A stretch of 64,000 nt of DNA from Flavobacteriales bacterium. GTDB lineage: Bacteria; Bacteroidota; Bacteroidia; Flavobacteriales_E; Vicingaceae. Positions 44,305 through 53,056 of the stretch are shown here, piece by piece. The number at the start of each line of letters is the position of its first letter. Within the stretch, counting starts at the first letter, position 1. The stretch lies in NCBI GenBank assembly GCA_026196775.1, contig JAPHUD010000007.1, positions 212,175 to 276,174 of the forward strand. The letters are read 5' to 3'. The translations under genes were made by a program, and so were the position numbers. The notes under the pieces were generated by a model, which saw only the letters and a list, made by a program, of their open reading frames with translations, did not search any database and was not told the origin of the DNA.

Positions 44305-45879
44305 ATGAAGAAATATTTCAATTTATTTGATTTAACACAAAAAGTAAATTACAGAACAGAAGTATTATCTGGTTTAACGGTTGCTTTAGCACTTGTTCCG
44401 GAAGCTGTTGCGTTCTCATTGTTAGCAGGTTTATCTCCGCTAACAGGTTTATATGCAGCTTTTGTAATGGGTTTAATTACTGCTATTTTAGGTGGTCGTC
44501 CGGGAATGATTTCAGGTGCTACCGGAGCTGTTGCAGTTGTTTTTGTTGGTCTAATAGCAGTATTAAAACAACAAAATCCTAATATTTCAGTAGATGAAAT
44601 TACCCAGTATGTTTTTGCCACAGTAATACTTGCAGGAGTTTTACAAATATTAGTAGGTGTACTTAGGTTAGGAAAATTAATGCGTTTAGTACCTCACCCT
44701 GTAATTTTTGGGTTTGTTAATGGTTTGGCAATAATTATTTTCATGTCTCAGTTAAGCCAATTTACAACAGATAGCACAGATCCGAATGCACCGTGGATGC
44801 AAGGCACACAACTATTTACTTTCTTGGGACTAGTATTATTGTCTATGTTAATCATCTGGGGATTACCTAAGCTTACTAAAGTTGTTCCGGCTGCATTAAC
44901 GGCTATTTTGGTAATTTTTGGATTGGTTTATTTTTTAGAGATAGACACAAGTACTGTAGGAGATATTGCTTCTGTACAAGGTGGATTTCCTCCATTACAC
45001 ATGCCCACAATACCGTTAAATTTAGATACTTTTTTATTGATTTTTCCATATGCAGCAATTGTTGCAGGTGTTGGATTAATTGAAAGTTTACTTACTTTAA
45101 ACATTGTAGATGAAATTACTGAAACCAGAGGAAGAGGGAATAAAGAAGCTGTAGCACAAGGTATTGCCAATGTTTTTTCAGGATTTTTATCAGGAATGGG
45201 GGGGTGTGCGATGATAGGTCAGAGCTTAATTAACATTTCATCGGGAGCAAGAGCAAGGTTATCAGGAATTGTGGCTGCTATTATGTTATTAGTTTTTGTA
45301 ATGTTTGGTTCTAATTTAATTGAAAAACTGCCTATGGCAGCACTTACCGGTTTAATGATTATGGTTTCAATTGGCACCTTTGAGTGGGCAAGTTTAAAAA
45401 CATTTAAACGTATGCCTAAATCTGATGTTTTTGTAATGATTATGGTTACTTTAATTACTGTTTTCCTGCATAATTTAGCATTGGCTGTAATTATAGGAGT
45501 AATAATAGCCGCACTTGTTTTTGCTTGGGATAATGCTAAAAGAATTAGAGCAAGAAAACATATAGACGAAAATGGAGTAAAACATTATGAAATTTATGGA
45601 CCCTTATTTTTTGGTTCGGTAACCGCTTTTAATGAAAAATTTGATGTGCTAAATGATCCTGATGAAGTAATTATAGATTTTAAAGAAAGTAGAGTAGTGG
45701 ATATGTCTGCTATTGAGACCTTAAATAAATTGACAGAACGTTACCATAAAGTAGGTAAAAAAATTCACTTAAAACACTTAAGTGCAGATTGTAGAGCATT
45801 ACTTCAAAATGCCGATAAAATAATTGATGTTAATGTAATGGAAGATCCAACCTATAAAGTGGTCGTAGATAAAATCTAA
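44305..45879 (+). CDS. SulP-family anion transporter with STAS domain
   Basis: A 524-residue inner-membrane carrier with the SulP start LTVALALVPEAVAFSLLAGLSPLTGLYAAF, conserved GGRPGMISGATGAVAVV, about 12 membrane helices to residue 410 and a STAS domain at about 425-524 (VIIDFKESRVVDMSAIETL). SulP members move sulfate, bicarbonate or other anions, often with Na+ or H+. The substrate cannot be fixed from the sequence; no carbonic anhydrase or sulfate assimilation gene is adjacent. Confidence 0.93.
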   Translation: MKKYFNLFDLTQKVNYRTEVLSGLTVALALVPEAVAFSLLAGLSPLTGLYAAFVMGLITAILGGRPGMISGATGAVAVVFVGLIAVLKQQNPNISVDEITQYVFATVILAGVLQILVGVLRLGKLMRLVPHPVIFGFVNGLAIIIFMSQLSQFTTDSTDPNAPWMQGTQLFTFLGLVLLSMLIIWGLPKLTKVVPAALTAILVIFGLVYFLEIDTSTVGDIASVQGGFPPLHMPTIPLNLDTFLLIFPYAAIVAGVGLIESLLTLNIVDEITETRGRGNKEAVAQGIANVFSGFLSGMGGCAMIGQSLINISSGARARLSGIVAAIMLLVFVMFGSNLIEKLPMAALTGLMIMVSIGTFEWASLKTFKRMPKSDVFVMIMVTLITVFLHNLALAVIIGVIIAALVFAWDNAKRIRARKHIDENGVKHYEIYGPLFFGSVTAFNEKFDVLNDPDEVIIDFKESRVVDMSAIETLNKLTERYHKVGKKIHLKHLSADCRALLQNADKIIDVNVMEDPTYKVVVDKI

Positions 45880-45939
45880 CGATAAAAGAACATTTCATAT
45901 TTAAGTATTTATACGTAGTTTCTTTCAGTATTAACTACA

Positions 45940-45970
45940 TTGTAAATTGTTTTAGGTACTTCTAAATTTG
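45940..45970 (+). promoter_or_regulatory. Promoter of the NarL-type regulator
   Basis: TTG at 45940-45942, a 20-base spacer and an exact -7 box TAAATTTG at 45963-45970, 38 bases before the ATG. Confidence 0.6.
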
Positions 45971-46008
45971 TGGTATTCTTTACAAGATTAATAATCAAAA
46001 ACAATCAC

Positions 46009-46662
46009 ATGGAAACAATTAATATATTACTGGTAGACGACCATACATTAATTAGAGAAGGGCTTAAATTAATTCTTAAAAAAAATAAGAATTTTAAAAT
46101 AATTGGGGAAGCTTCTAATGGAGTAGAAGCCATAAGGTATATTGATAAAAATGCTGATAAAGTTCATGTGGTAATGTTAGATATTACCATGCCTGAATTA
46201 GATGGCTTTGAAGTAGCTAAGATTGTTAGACAGAATCATCCTGGAATTAAAATCTTAGCATTAACCATGCATAGTGAAGAATCTTACATCACAAAAATGA
46301 TAGACGTTGGAGTTCACGGTTATGTGTTAAAAGATTCCAACTTAGAGGATTTATCTGCTGCAATTAATACCATTTTAGAAGGTAGACCTTATTATAGCAG
46401 CGATGTATCTGCAATTATGATTAACAGTTTAATGAATAAAGATAAAAAGAAAGAAAATAATGAAATAAATAACCTTACTGATAGAGAAGTTCAAATTATA
46501 GATTTAATTACAGAAGGATTCAAAAGTAGTGAGATTGCAGAAAAACTTAAGTTATCTACCAGAACCATTGAGGTACACAGAAGAAATTTGATGAAGAAGT
46601 TAGATGTTAAAAATACGGCAGAACTGGTAAGTTTTGTCTTAAAGAGTAAATTAATTTCATAG
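46009..46662 (+). CDS. NarL/FixJ-type response regulator
   Basis: A 217-residue regulator: receiver with INILLVDDHTLIREG, Asp58 in VVMLDITMPELDG and GYVLKDS, then a linker and a LuxR-type helix-turn-helix (LTDREVQIIDLITEGFKSSEIAEKL ... RTIEVHRRNLMKKL). The frame opens at 45970, but ATG 46009 matches the family and lies below a good promoter. No kinase is adjacent. Its receiver is very similar to that of the receiver-only protein at 38163, so the giant kinase 8 kb away is a candidate partner (inference). Confidence 0.94.
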   Translation: METINILLVDDHTLIREGLKLILKKNKNFKIIGEASNGVEAIRYIDKNADKVHVVMLDITMPELDGFEVAKIVRQNHPGIKILALTMHSEESYITKMIDVGVHGYVLKDSNLEDLSAAINTILEGRPYYSSDVSAIMINSLMNKDKKKENNEINNLTDREVQIIDLITEGFKSSEIAEKLKLSTRTIEVHRRNLMKKLDVKNTAELVSFVLKSKLIS

Positions 46663-46688
46663 TTAGTTTAGATAGAGTTAGTAAGTTG

Positions 46689-46724
46689 AAAAGCCCTTGA
46701 ATATTTTTTCAAGGGCTTTTCTTT
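46689..46724. terminator. Intrinsic terminator between convergent genes
   Basis: AAAAGCCCTTGA and TCAAGGGCTTTT pair around an eight-base loop and are followed by a T run, ending at the stop of the racemase gene on the other strand. Confidence 0.92.
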
Positions 46725-47797
46725 TAAACTATTTTTTTGGTAATGTATTCAGAGTTAAAAAGCCTCAACGCTCCCATGTATTTTAATCGGAAAGAAATTA
46801 AATCACCGATATGGTAATCTTTATCAGACTTTTCAATATCAAGCACCAACATATCAGAACTGGCTCCTACAATTGTAATGTTTTTATCTTCTGGAATTAT
46901 TAAATCTGAATTAGCAACATCTAATACACCTAAATCTATAATAGCTCTATGATGGGTTTTTCCATAATCTTCAGGGTTAACTTCAAACTCTTCTCCACTA
47001 GGGTTTTCACCCATATTACCAATAGGATTAATAGGTTTTTCCGTTATTTCAATAACTTCTGCAAAGAGTTTAAAAACATCTGTTTCCATACCTTTAAAAG
47101 TTTCTCCAGTAATCAAGTTATTACCAAAAAATAAGGCTTCACCAACTCTAAAATGGTTGATTCCAGCAGGTAATTGTTTCATTAACAATAAGGGGATTAC
47201 AACGCTTGTTCCACCTGTAACCCAAGGTATTTTCCTGTTAAATTTAGATTCGATTAATTGTTTATACAAACTAAGTTGTACCATTTTATCTTCTGATGGA
47301 TAAACACCATGTAAACAGTTAAGGTTAGTTCCTATTCCAGTAACTTTTATGTTAGGCAATTTAAAAATGGAGCCATAAAAATCCATCAAATCTTCTCCCA
47401 TAACACCTTCTCTTAAATCACCCAACTCAATCATAATAATGATTTTATGAATTTTACTCTGTTTAACAGCCTCTTCTGAAAGCCATTTTATCGTTTCAAA
47501 CTCTGTATTAAAGCTAGCATCAGCATATTTTACAATTTTTTTGATGCTTCTTTTTGCCGGAGGTTTTATGTAAACAGTATCAATTTCTGGGGCAAGTTTT
47601 TTAATTTTTACCAAATTACTTACACGAGCATCACAAATTTCTTTAATGTTTAATTTAAGTAATTCTTTAAGGTAAAGCTCGTTGCCGCATAATAGTTTAC
47701 TTACAACAGCCCACTCAATATTATTAGTTTTAAAAAGTTGATCTAGATAATTGTAATTCTTTTTTAATTTATCTCTGTAAAGTTCTATAAAGGCCAT
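46724..47797 (-). CDS. Ornithine/alanine racemase-family PLP enzyme
   Basis: A 357-residue PLP protein of the alanine racemase fold. The lysine in WAVVSKLLCG should bind PLP; GTNLNCLHGV, VTGGTSVVIPLL and the C-terminal GASSDMLVLDI are features of the Orr/YhfX-like branch that racemises ornithine or related amino acids rather than of true Alr. Last gene of the four-gene minus-strand operon and seven bases after the second racemase gene. The substrate is not fixed by sequence alone. Confidence 0.82.
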   Translation of the reverse strand: MAFIELYRDKLKKNYNYLDQLFKTNNIEWAVVSKLLCGNELYLKELLKLNIKEICDARVSNLVKIKKLAPEIDTVYIKPPAKRSIKKIVKYADASFNTEFETIKWLSEEAVKQSKIHKIIIMIELGDLREGVMGEDLMDFYGSIFKLPNIKVTGIGTNLNCLHGVYPSEDKMVQLSLYKQLIESKFNRKIPWVTGGTSVVIPLLLMKQLPAGINHFRVGEALFFGNNLITGETFKGMETDVFKLFAEVIEITEKPINPIGNMGENPSGEEFEVNPEDYGKTHHRAIIDLGVLDVANSDLIIPEDKNITIVGASSDMLVLDIEKSDKDYHIGDLISFRLKYMGALRLFNSEYITKKIV

Positions 47798-47804
47798 GGT
47801 TCAA

Positions 47805-48959
47805 TTATTTTATAATTTTTCTGGGAATATCTTCCGGTAAACGGGTAAGTAGTTCGTAGTTTAATTGGTGACTCATCTCTCCAAAAGAGTTAACAGAGAT
47901 AGTAATTCCATTTTGTTGACCAATCAAAACTACTTCATCCCCCTTCTCAACTTCAGGTATATTAGTAATGTCAACAATCATCATGTTCATATTTACTAAA
48001 CCAATCACATCTACACGATGACCTCTTATAATTGCTTTTCCTTGATTACTTAATGAGCGACTAAAACCATGAGCATATCCAACAGGAATAGTAGCAATTT
48101 TCATATCTGTTTCGGCCAACACTGTTGTTCCGTAACTGATGTATTCTCCAACCGCTACAGCTTTTGTTCCCATAACATAACTTTTCCAGGTAATTAAAGG
48201 TTCTAAAGGATTAGTGTTGATTTTATTTTTAGTGTAGTATTTCATTTGCGATTCTCTGCTAGGCCAAAAACCGTATTGCATTATTCCTACACGAACTAGA
48301 TCGTTTATGGTTTGAGGATAATTAATAATAGCAGCTGAACAAGCTAAATGTTTTTGCCTGAAATCTATATTATTACTTTTAAAAAATTTATAAACCCTAT
48401 TGTAAACAACAATTTGTTTTTTTACTCTAAAGTAATTGGTAATACTTTCTGCTCCGGCAAAATGAGTGCATAACCCTTTTACATCTAAGTGTTGTTTGTT
48501 GTCTTCAATAAAATGAATAACATCTTTTAGCTCATCTACACAAAAACCAGTTCGGTTCATGCCTGTTTCAATTTCTATGTGCACAATGGCTTTTTTCTTT
48601 AGTCGTTTGGCAATTTTAACAGCTTTTTGTAATCTTTCTAAATCGAATACAAAAAATTCAATGTTTAGATTGATGGTCCATTCCAGCTCTTGTGTAGAGT
48701 CTGCAACTCCCATTATTATTACAGTACTCTCTCCATTGCTTACTTTTTTAAAGCGATATGCTTCGTAAGCACTAAAAACAGAAAAATGGTTTACACCCAC
48801 TTCTTCAGCCATTGGAGCAAAAGTTTCTATACCATGTCCGTAGGCATTTCCTTTAATTACAGATGAGAAAATACAAGATTCGCCAATGAGCGAACGTATA
48901 AATGTTAGGTTGTTTTGATATGCGCTTTTACTTATTTCTATTGTTGAGGTAACGTCCAT
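47805..48959 (-). CDS. alr: Alanine racemase-like enzyme
   Basis: A 384-residue PLP racemase. PLP lysine in SVIKGNAYGHGI, substrate-arm ETGMNRTGF, and catalytic tyrosine in IPVGYAHGFSR agree with Alr. The usual CMDQ segment is replaced by GLVNMNMMIVD. In many Bacteroidota the alanine racemase domain is fused to MurF, so a free-standing gene here could be a second enzyme with another role. It lies one base before the amidohydrolase stop and seven after it the other racemase begins. Name given for the family; the natural substrate may not be alanine. Confidence 0.85.
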   Translation of the reverse strand: MDVTSTIEISKSAYQNNLTFIRSLIGESCIFSSVIKGNAYGHGIETFAPMAEEVGVNHFSVFSAYEAYRFKKVSNGESTVIIMGVADSTQELEWTINLNIEFFVFDLERLQKAVKIAKRLKKKAIVHIEIETGMNRTGFCVDELKDVIHFIEDNKQHLDVKGLCTHFAGAESITNYFRVKKQIVVYNRVYKFFKSNNIDFRQKHLACSAAIINYPQTINDLVRVGIMQYGFWPSRESQMKYYTKNKINTNPLEPLITWKSYVMGTKAVAVGEYISYGTTVLAETDMKIATIPVGYAHGFSRSLSNQGKAIIRGHRVDVIGLVNMNMMIVDITNIPEVEKGDEVVLIGQQNGITISVNSFGEMSHQLNYELLTRLPEDIPRKIIK

Positions 48960-48960
48960 T

Positions 48961-50094
48961 TTAAGTTAATAATTTTTGGGCTATATTGATAAACATAGCA
49001 GTTCCTATTGGAGCAATTTCATCCGGAAAATCGTAATCAGGATTATGAAGTCGTGGAGTATCTTCACCAGATCCCAATCCAAACATTGCTCCTTTATATA
49101 TAGTAGTGAAAAGTCCAAAATCTTCTCCCCAAGGAAAAGGTGATGGTTTTTCTAAGGTGTCAAAATTGTTATCTGTGGCAGTTTGTTTAATAATATCAAC
49201 TATTTCGGGATTGTTTTCATTGGCTTCAAAAGCTTCTGTAAAAGAAATAGCAATGGTTAATTGTTCTTCTTTGGCAATGGTCTCAGCCAAAGCACTTATT
49301 TTATCAGTAAGTTCTTTTGTCCGTTCATTACTAAGTGTTCTTATGGTAAAATGCGTTTCGCCATATCCTGCTGAAGTACCGTAAGCTTTACTTCCTATGT
49401 GTGTATAAATGGGAGTAATAACGGTGTAATGTTCATCATCTTCAATATTTCTGGCAAGGGCTAACATTTGTTGTGTTATCTTACTTATTGCCAATGAAGG
49501 GTTAATGCCTTTGTGTGGTTCGGCAGCATGAGAGGTTTTTCCTGTAAGCTTAATAATAATGCTGGTTACAGAAGGAGTGAAGTTGCCATATTTATACACT
49601 ATTTGTCCTTTTTTGTATCCCGGAACATTGTGTAAAGCAATAGCATAATCAGGTTCAATTTGCTTAAAATTAGTATCTGCCAATACTTCTTTAGCACCTT
49701 CACCATTTTCTTCTGCAGGCTGATAAAGCAACACCACTCTTCCTTTTGCAGGTCGAGTGTTGCTATAATATTTACCCGCAGCAGCTAATATACTCATGTG
49801 TCCGTCATGTCCGCACAAATGAGCTTTTCCGGCTGTTTTAGAAGTGTAATCTACCTTATTAATTTCCTGAATGGGCAACGCATCCAATTCGCAACGAAGC
49901 ATTACTGTTTTTCCAGAAGTTTTTCCGTTAAAAACAAAAGCAACGCCTGTTTTACCTAAATGTACCATTTGGTCGGGTTGGAGCTGATCAAAAAAAGCAA
50001 TAATTCTTTTTTTTGTTTCAAACTCTTCTCCTGAAATTTCAGGATGTTGATGCAGTTCTTTACGCAAAAGAACAATTTCATTGTCGGTTATCAT
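48961..50094 (-). CDS. M20-family N-acyl-amino acid amidohydrolase
   Basis: A 377-residue metallohydrolase of the M20D group (hippurate or N-acyl-L-amino acid hydrolase). Motifs are LHQHPEISGEEFETKKRI, LRCELDALP, metal-binding AHLCGHDGHMSIL, and LYQPAEENGEGAKEVL, with a dimerisation domain around TGKTSHAAEPHKGINP. No signal peptide. It is translationally coupled to the acetyltransferase gene (ATGA overlap), which suggests an acetylation/deacetylation pair acting on one amino acid. Confidence 0.92.
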   Translation of the reverse strand: MITDNEIVLLRKELHQHPEISGEEFETKKRIIAFFDQLQPDQMVHLGKTGVAFVFNGKTSGKTVMLRCELDALPIQEINKVDYTSKTAGKAHLCGHDGHMSILAAAGKYYSNTRPAKGRVVLLYQPAEENGEGAKEVLADTNFKQIEPDYAIALHNVPGYKKGQIVYKYGNFTPSVTSIIIKLTGKTSHAAEPHKGINPSLAISKITQQMLALARNIEDDEHYTVITPIYTHIGSKAYGTSAGYGETHFTIRTLSNERTKELTDKISALAETIAKEEQLTIAISFTEAFEANENNPEIVDIIKQTATDNNFDTLEKPSPFPWGEDFGLFTTIYKGAMFGLGSGEDTPRLHNPDYDFPDEIAPIGTAMFINIAQKLLT

Positions 50095-50525
50095 TTTTTT
50101 AAACGCATTTCTAAATACGGATTGGTAAATCCCATTTTTTCATATAAAAATTTAGCAGGATTATCTTTTTCAACATGTAATGCAATATCGCCTTCGGTGT
50201 TTTCTATGGCTTTTTGCATGATTTGTTTTCCAACGCCTTTTCCTCGTTGGTTTTTGTTTACGGCAATGTAAACTAAAATATTTTCGGGGATATAACCACT
50301 CATTCCTGTTTTGTTGATGATAGTGGCTCCCACAATTTCGTTATTTTCTATAGCTAATAAAATTAAGCCGCCTTTGTTTGGTGTAAATACATAATCAATA
50401 CATTTTTGGATAGCATCTTTTACATCTCCATATTGATCTAAATGTTCAAATAAAAAGTTAACAATTTTATTATCGTTATAAATTGAGTGTTTTCCTGTTT
50501 TTGGTGTTATAAGTAAAATTTCCAT
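50091..50525 (-). CDS. GNAT-family N-acetyltransferase
   Basis: A 144-residue GNAT protein. The acetyl-CoA loop is VNKNQRGKGVGKQIMQKA (R/QxxGxG/A), followed by LHVEKDNPAKFLYEKMGF. Substrate unknown. It is the first gene of the racemase/amidohydrolase operon, with a probable promoter about 130 bases upstream and thus a long leader. Confidence 0.9.
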   Translation of the reverse strand: MEILLITPKTGKHSIYNDNKIVNFLFEHLDQYGDVKDAIQKCIDYVFTPNKGGLILLAIENNEIVGATIINKTGMSGYIPENILVYIAVNKNQRGKGVGKQIMQKAIENTEGDIALHVEKDNPAKFLYEKMGFTNPYLEMRLKK

Positions 50526-50652
50526 TTTTTGTCTTGATTATTAATTTTAGAATTAATTTAAATAAAGTACATCAAGAAAAGTCAGCGATAGAAATAAGGT
50601 AAAAGAAAAGTGATAATTAAATTGAGAATCATCTTTTTTATTTGGTTTCAAG

Positions 50653-50683
50653 CAAAGATACTATTATTTAGAGCTAATTCCAA
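50653..50683 (-). promoter_or_regulatory. Promoter of the GNAT-amidohydrolase-racemase operon
   Basis: On the minus strand TTG (50681-50683), a 20-base spacer and an exact -7 box TATCTTTG (50653-50660) followed by C. A transcript from here would carry a leader of about 120 bases before the first ATG at 50525. Confidence 0.6.
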
Positions 50684-50723
50684 AATTGATGGTGATGTTA
50701 GCTTTTTTTAAGAATAAAATTAT

Positions 50724-50739
50724 TTTCTTTTAAAAGAAA
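50724..50739. promoter_or_regulatory. 16-base palindrome upstream of tpx
   Basis: TTTCTTTTAAAAGAAA is perfectly palindromic and lies 47 bases before the tpx ATG. A TAATTTAG box (50755-50762) between them is two bases from a -7 element. A regulator site is possible, but AT-rich palindromes arise easily by chance. Confidence 0.3.
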
Positions 50740-50785
50740 GAAGTTTTAAACCATTAATTTAGCAGAAACCAAAACTTAAAATAAC

Positions 50786-51283
50786 ATGGCAATAATTAAA
50801 TTTAAAGGAAACGAAATAAATACAAGTGGAACACTTCCAAATGTTGGTTCGCAGGCAAAAAATTTTCAGTTAGTAGCAACTGACTTAAGTACCAAAACAT
50901 TAAATGACTTTAAAGGAAGTAAATTAATATTAAATATTTTTCCAAGTATTGATACAGGTATTTGTGCCGAATCAGTAAGAAACTTCAATAAAAAGGCAGC
51001 AGACTTAGACAACACAAAAGTATTGTGTATTTCTAGAGATTTACCTTTTGCTCAAAAAAGATTTTGTGGTGCAGAGGGAATTGAAAATGTAGAAATGTTA
51101 TCTGACTTTAAAACAGGTCAATTTAGTAAAGATTATGGCTTAGAAATGTTAGAAGGACCTTTAGCAGGATTAAGTTCTAGATGTATTGTTGTTTTGGATG
51201 AAACAGGAAAGGTAGTTTATACAGAACAAGTAGAAGATATTGTTATAGAACCTAATTATGAAAAAGCTTTAGCAAGTATTTAA
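50786..51283 (+). CDS. tpx: Thiol peroxidase
   Basis: Tpx reduces hydrogen peroxide and organic peroxides using thioredoxin. The 165 residues include the peroxidatic cysteine Cys60 in SIDTGICAESVRNFN and resolving Cys94 in LPFAQKRFCGAEG, both at the positions usual in this atypical 2-Cys family, and ALDETGKVVY-like C-terminal strand. Monocistronic by position, with 73 bases before the next gene. Confidence 0.97.
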   Translation: MAIIKFKGNEINTSGTLPNVGSQAKNFQLVATDLSTKTLNDFKGSKLILNIFPSIDTGICAESVRNFNKKAADLDNTKVLCISRDLPFAQKRFCGAEGIENVEMLSDFKTGQFSKDYGLEMLEGPLAGLSSRCIVVLDETGKVVYTEQVEDIVIEPNYEKALASI

Positions 51284-51356
51284 TTTTGATATTTAAAATA
51301 ATTTTATTAACTTTTGACCATAAGAACTAATTATTAACCATTAAAATATATGTATT

Positions 51357-51842
51357 ATGAGACTAAAAGGACTTTACCTAACTATTATATTAGGAGCAAT
51401 AATTTTAAATAGCACTAACTTATTTGCTCAACATGCTACTCAAATTAAAGATGTAGATGAGTTAAAAACAGAAGACAAAGTACTTGTTGAAAGTTATCCT
51501 CATGTGTTTAAAGGAGCAAAAGTTAATAAAGTAGAAAAACTAAATTCAAAACATTCAAAAGTTTACTACTCGGTAGGAGGGAATGAATTTGAAGCAATTG
51601 TAAATTCTGACAGGAAAGATTTATTGCTAGTAGCCACTTGCAAGCTAATTAAGAATGATGAATTACCTAAATTGGTAAAAGATGTTTTTACAAAAGAGGT
51701 GAAAGGTAAAATTGAAAAATCATTTTCAGTTACAACTCCTTATTCATCTGAAATATATAGAATTGACTATGTTAAAAAAGATGGGGAATTGAAGAGTATG
51801 TTTTATGATAAATTAGGAAATGTGCAAAAAGCACCTTATTAA
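51357..51842 (+). CDS. Small secreted protein, possibly PepSY-like
   Basis: A 161-residue protein with a signal peptide (ending NLFAQ). The mature part has alternating strand/helix (VYYSVGGNEFEAIVNS ... YRIDYVKKDGELKSMFYDKLGN) reminiscent of tandem PepSY-like/BLIP-like folds that inhibit or bind other exported proteins. I cannot confirm the family. It has its own terminator and is 73 bases after tpx. Confidence 0.7.
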   Translation: MRLKGLYLTIILGAIILNSTNLFAQHATQIKDVDELKTEDKVLVESYPHVFKGAKVNKVEKLNSKHSKVYYSVGGNEFEAIVNSDRKDLLLVATCKLIKNDELPKLVKDVFTKEVKGKIEKSFSVTTPYSSEIYRIDYVKKDGELKSMFYDKLGNVQKAPY

Positions 51843-51862
51843 CCTTTAAACCTTTAAAACAT

Positions 51863-51897
51863 AAAAAAGCGATTAAGAAAATCTTAATCGCTTTTTT
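51863..51897. terminator. Intrinsic terminator between convergent genes
   Basis: AAAAAAGCGATTAAG and CTTAATCGCTTTTTT pair perfectly around a five-base loop; T and A runs on either side make it work both ways. Confidence 0.93.
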
Positions 51898-51900
51898 GTT

Positions 51901-52326
51901 TTAATGAGACTTTCTAAACCTGAAATATTTAACAATCACATCTACCATTAGGATTAAGAATACCGCAGAAATAAAAGTGTTTAAATTTTCAATTTTTGGA
52001 AAAGCAACATCAATTAAATTTGGAATGGTGCTTAACATGTAAATTACAGCCACAATAATTGAGGTGTAAATTGTCCATTTTAAATCAATAAAAACAGGTT
52101 TTATCTCCGTTTGAAAATGGCTTAATACTTTTTCGCTGACATCAATTTTTTCGCTTACTGTTAAATTGCTTTGAATAGCTTTGCTAAATAACATTTCTTC
52201 ATTCACTTTTAGCTGACAAGTTTCGCAATTGGTTAGATGTTCATTTATAGCAACAAGTTGAGCTTTATCATCCAATAATTGGTTGCTAAATTCAAAAATT
52301 TCTATATCGGTTAAATGTTTACTCAT
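51901..52326 (-). CDS. Anti-sigma factor with zinc-finger-like motif
   Basis: A 141-residue membrane protein. Cytoplasmic N-terminus INEHLTNCETCQLKV is the HxxxCxxC anti-sigma zinc motif, followed at about residues 83-135 by two membrane helices (TIYTSIIVAVIYMLSTIPN, TFISAVFLILMVDVIV). Its start overlaps the sigma factor gene by eight bases, the usual ECF sigma/anti-sigma pair. It would hold the sigma factor at the membrane until a signal arrives. The very short region after the last helix means sensing must be within the membrane or cytoplasm. Confidence 0.85.
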   Translation of the reverse strand: MSKHLTDIEIFEFSNQLLDDKAQLVAINEHLTNCETCQLKVNEEMLFSKAIQSNLTVSEKIDVSEKVLSHFQTEIKPVFIDLKWTIYTSIIVAVIYMLSTIPNLIDVAFPKIENLNTFISAVFLILMVDVIVKYFRFRKSH

Positions 52327-52882
52327 ATCTAATTTGATTTAGTAAAGTTAGGTCTTTTTCAGACAATAGGTTTTTAAAATTTTCTCTGGCTCTAAATAAT
52401 TTTACTCTAATATTAGCTGCCGAAAGTGCTGTAACAGCTTCAATTTCTTTCAACGATAATTCGTTAAGGTAGAATAAGGTCAACAGTTCTTTTTGGTCGG
52501 CAGGCAGTTGGTTAAAAAAATGTTCAATCATTAACTTTATGTCCTTATCAGCAAATGTGTTGAGTATGTTTTTTTCGTTATCAACTACCGGGATACTTTC
52601 TGTAAGTTCAGTGGTAGGAATTTTATTTTTCCTTAAATAATTCAACACTTCATGGTGAGCAATACTATATACCCATGTTTTAAGTTTAGATTTCCCCTCG
52701 AAAGCGTTGATATTCTTAATACATTTAATCAACACATCTTGGGTAATTTCTTCAGCAACTTCTCGCTGACGGGTCATTTTTACGCATAACACAAATACAA
52801 ATTGCTGGTGCAACTGCACAAAGTAGTTAATAGCCGAATGACTTTTATTTTGTAATCCTTTTATGAGGTCTGTTTCTTCCAA
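52319..52882 (-). CDS. ECF-type RNA polymerase sigma factor
   Basis: A 187-residue sigma-70 family member with region 2 (VAEEITQDVLIKCIKNINAFEGKSKLKTWVYSIAHHEVLNYLRK) and region 4 (QLPADQKELLTLFYLNELSLKEIEAVTALSAANIRVKLFRARENFKNLL). It is followed by its anti-sigma factor and preceded by an ECF-like promoter (TGTAACA ... TGTC) on the same strand, implying autoregulation. The same elements stand before the divergent membrane protein gene. Confidence 0.95.
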   Translation of the reverse strand: MEETDLIKGLQNKSHSAINYFVQLHQQFVFVLCVKMTRQREVAEEITQDVLIKCIKNINAFEGKSKLKTWVYSIAHHEVLNYLRKNKIPTTELTESIPVVDNEKNILNTFADKDIKLMIEHFFNQLPADQKELLTLFYLNELSLKEIEAVTALSAANIRVKLFRARENFKNLLSEKDLTLLNQIRYE

Positions 52883-52917
52883 TTAATAAAAACGGTTTCT
52901 TTAGTGTATAAATATAA

Positions 52918-52943
52918 GACACTTAATTGAAAAAAATGTTACA
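52918..52943 (-). promoter_or_regulatory. ECF-type promoter before the sigma factor gene
   Basis: Minus strand: TGTAACA (52937-52943) followed by a T run, 15-base spacer, TGTC (52918-52921). It lies about 36 bases before the sigma ATG. The pairing with the site at 52998 is described in the findings. Confidence 0.6.
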
Positions 52944-52997
52944 AGTTTTAATTAATAGGTTGGTTTTAAATTAATTTTTAAAAAAAATCTTCCCAGT

Positions 52998-53024
52998 TGT
53001 AACATTTTTTCATTAGCTGTTGTC
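52998..53024 (+). promoter_or_regulatory. ECF-type promoter before the DUF6249-like gene
   Basis: TGTAACA (52998-53004) followed by a T run and CATTAG, 16-base spacer, TGTC (53021-53024). The arms share TTGTAACATTTTTT with the minus-strand site 55 bases away, so the same sigma factor probably reads both. Confidence 0.6.
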
Positions 53025-53056
53025 AAAGCATGTACAAACCAATTAAATTTAAAATT

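Noticed and set aside
46009..46662. SulP transporter and NarL regulator as one operon
   Set aside because: The 129-base gap contains an exact -7 box with TTG, so the regulator probably has its own start.
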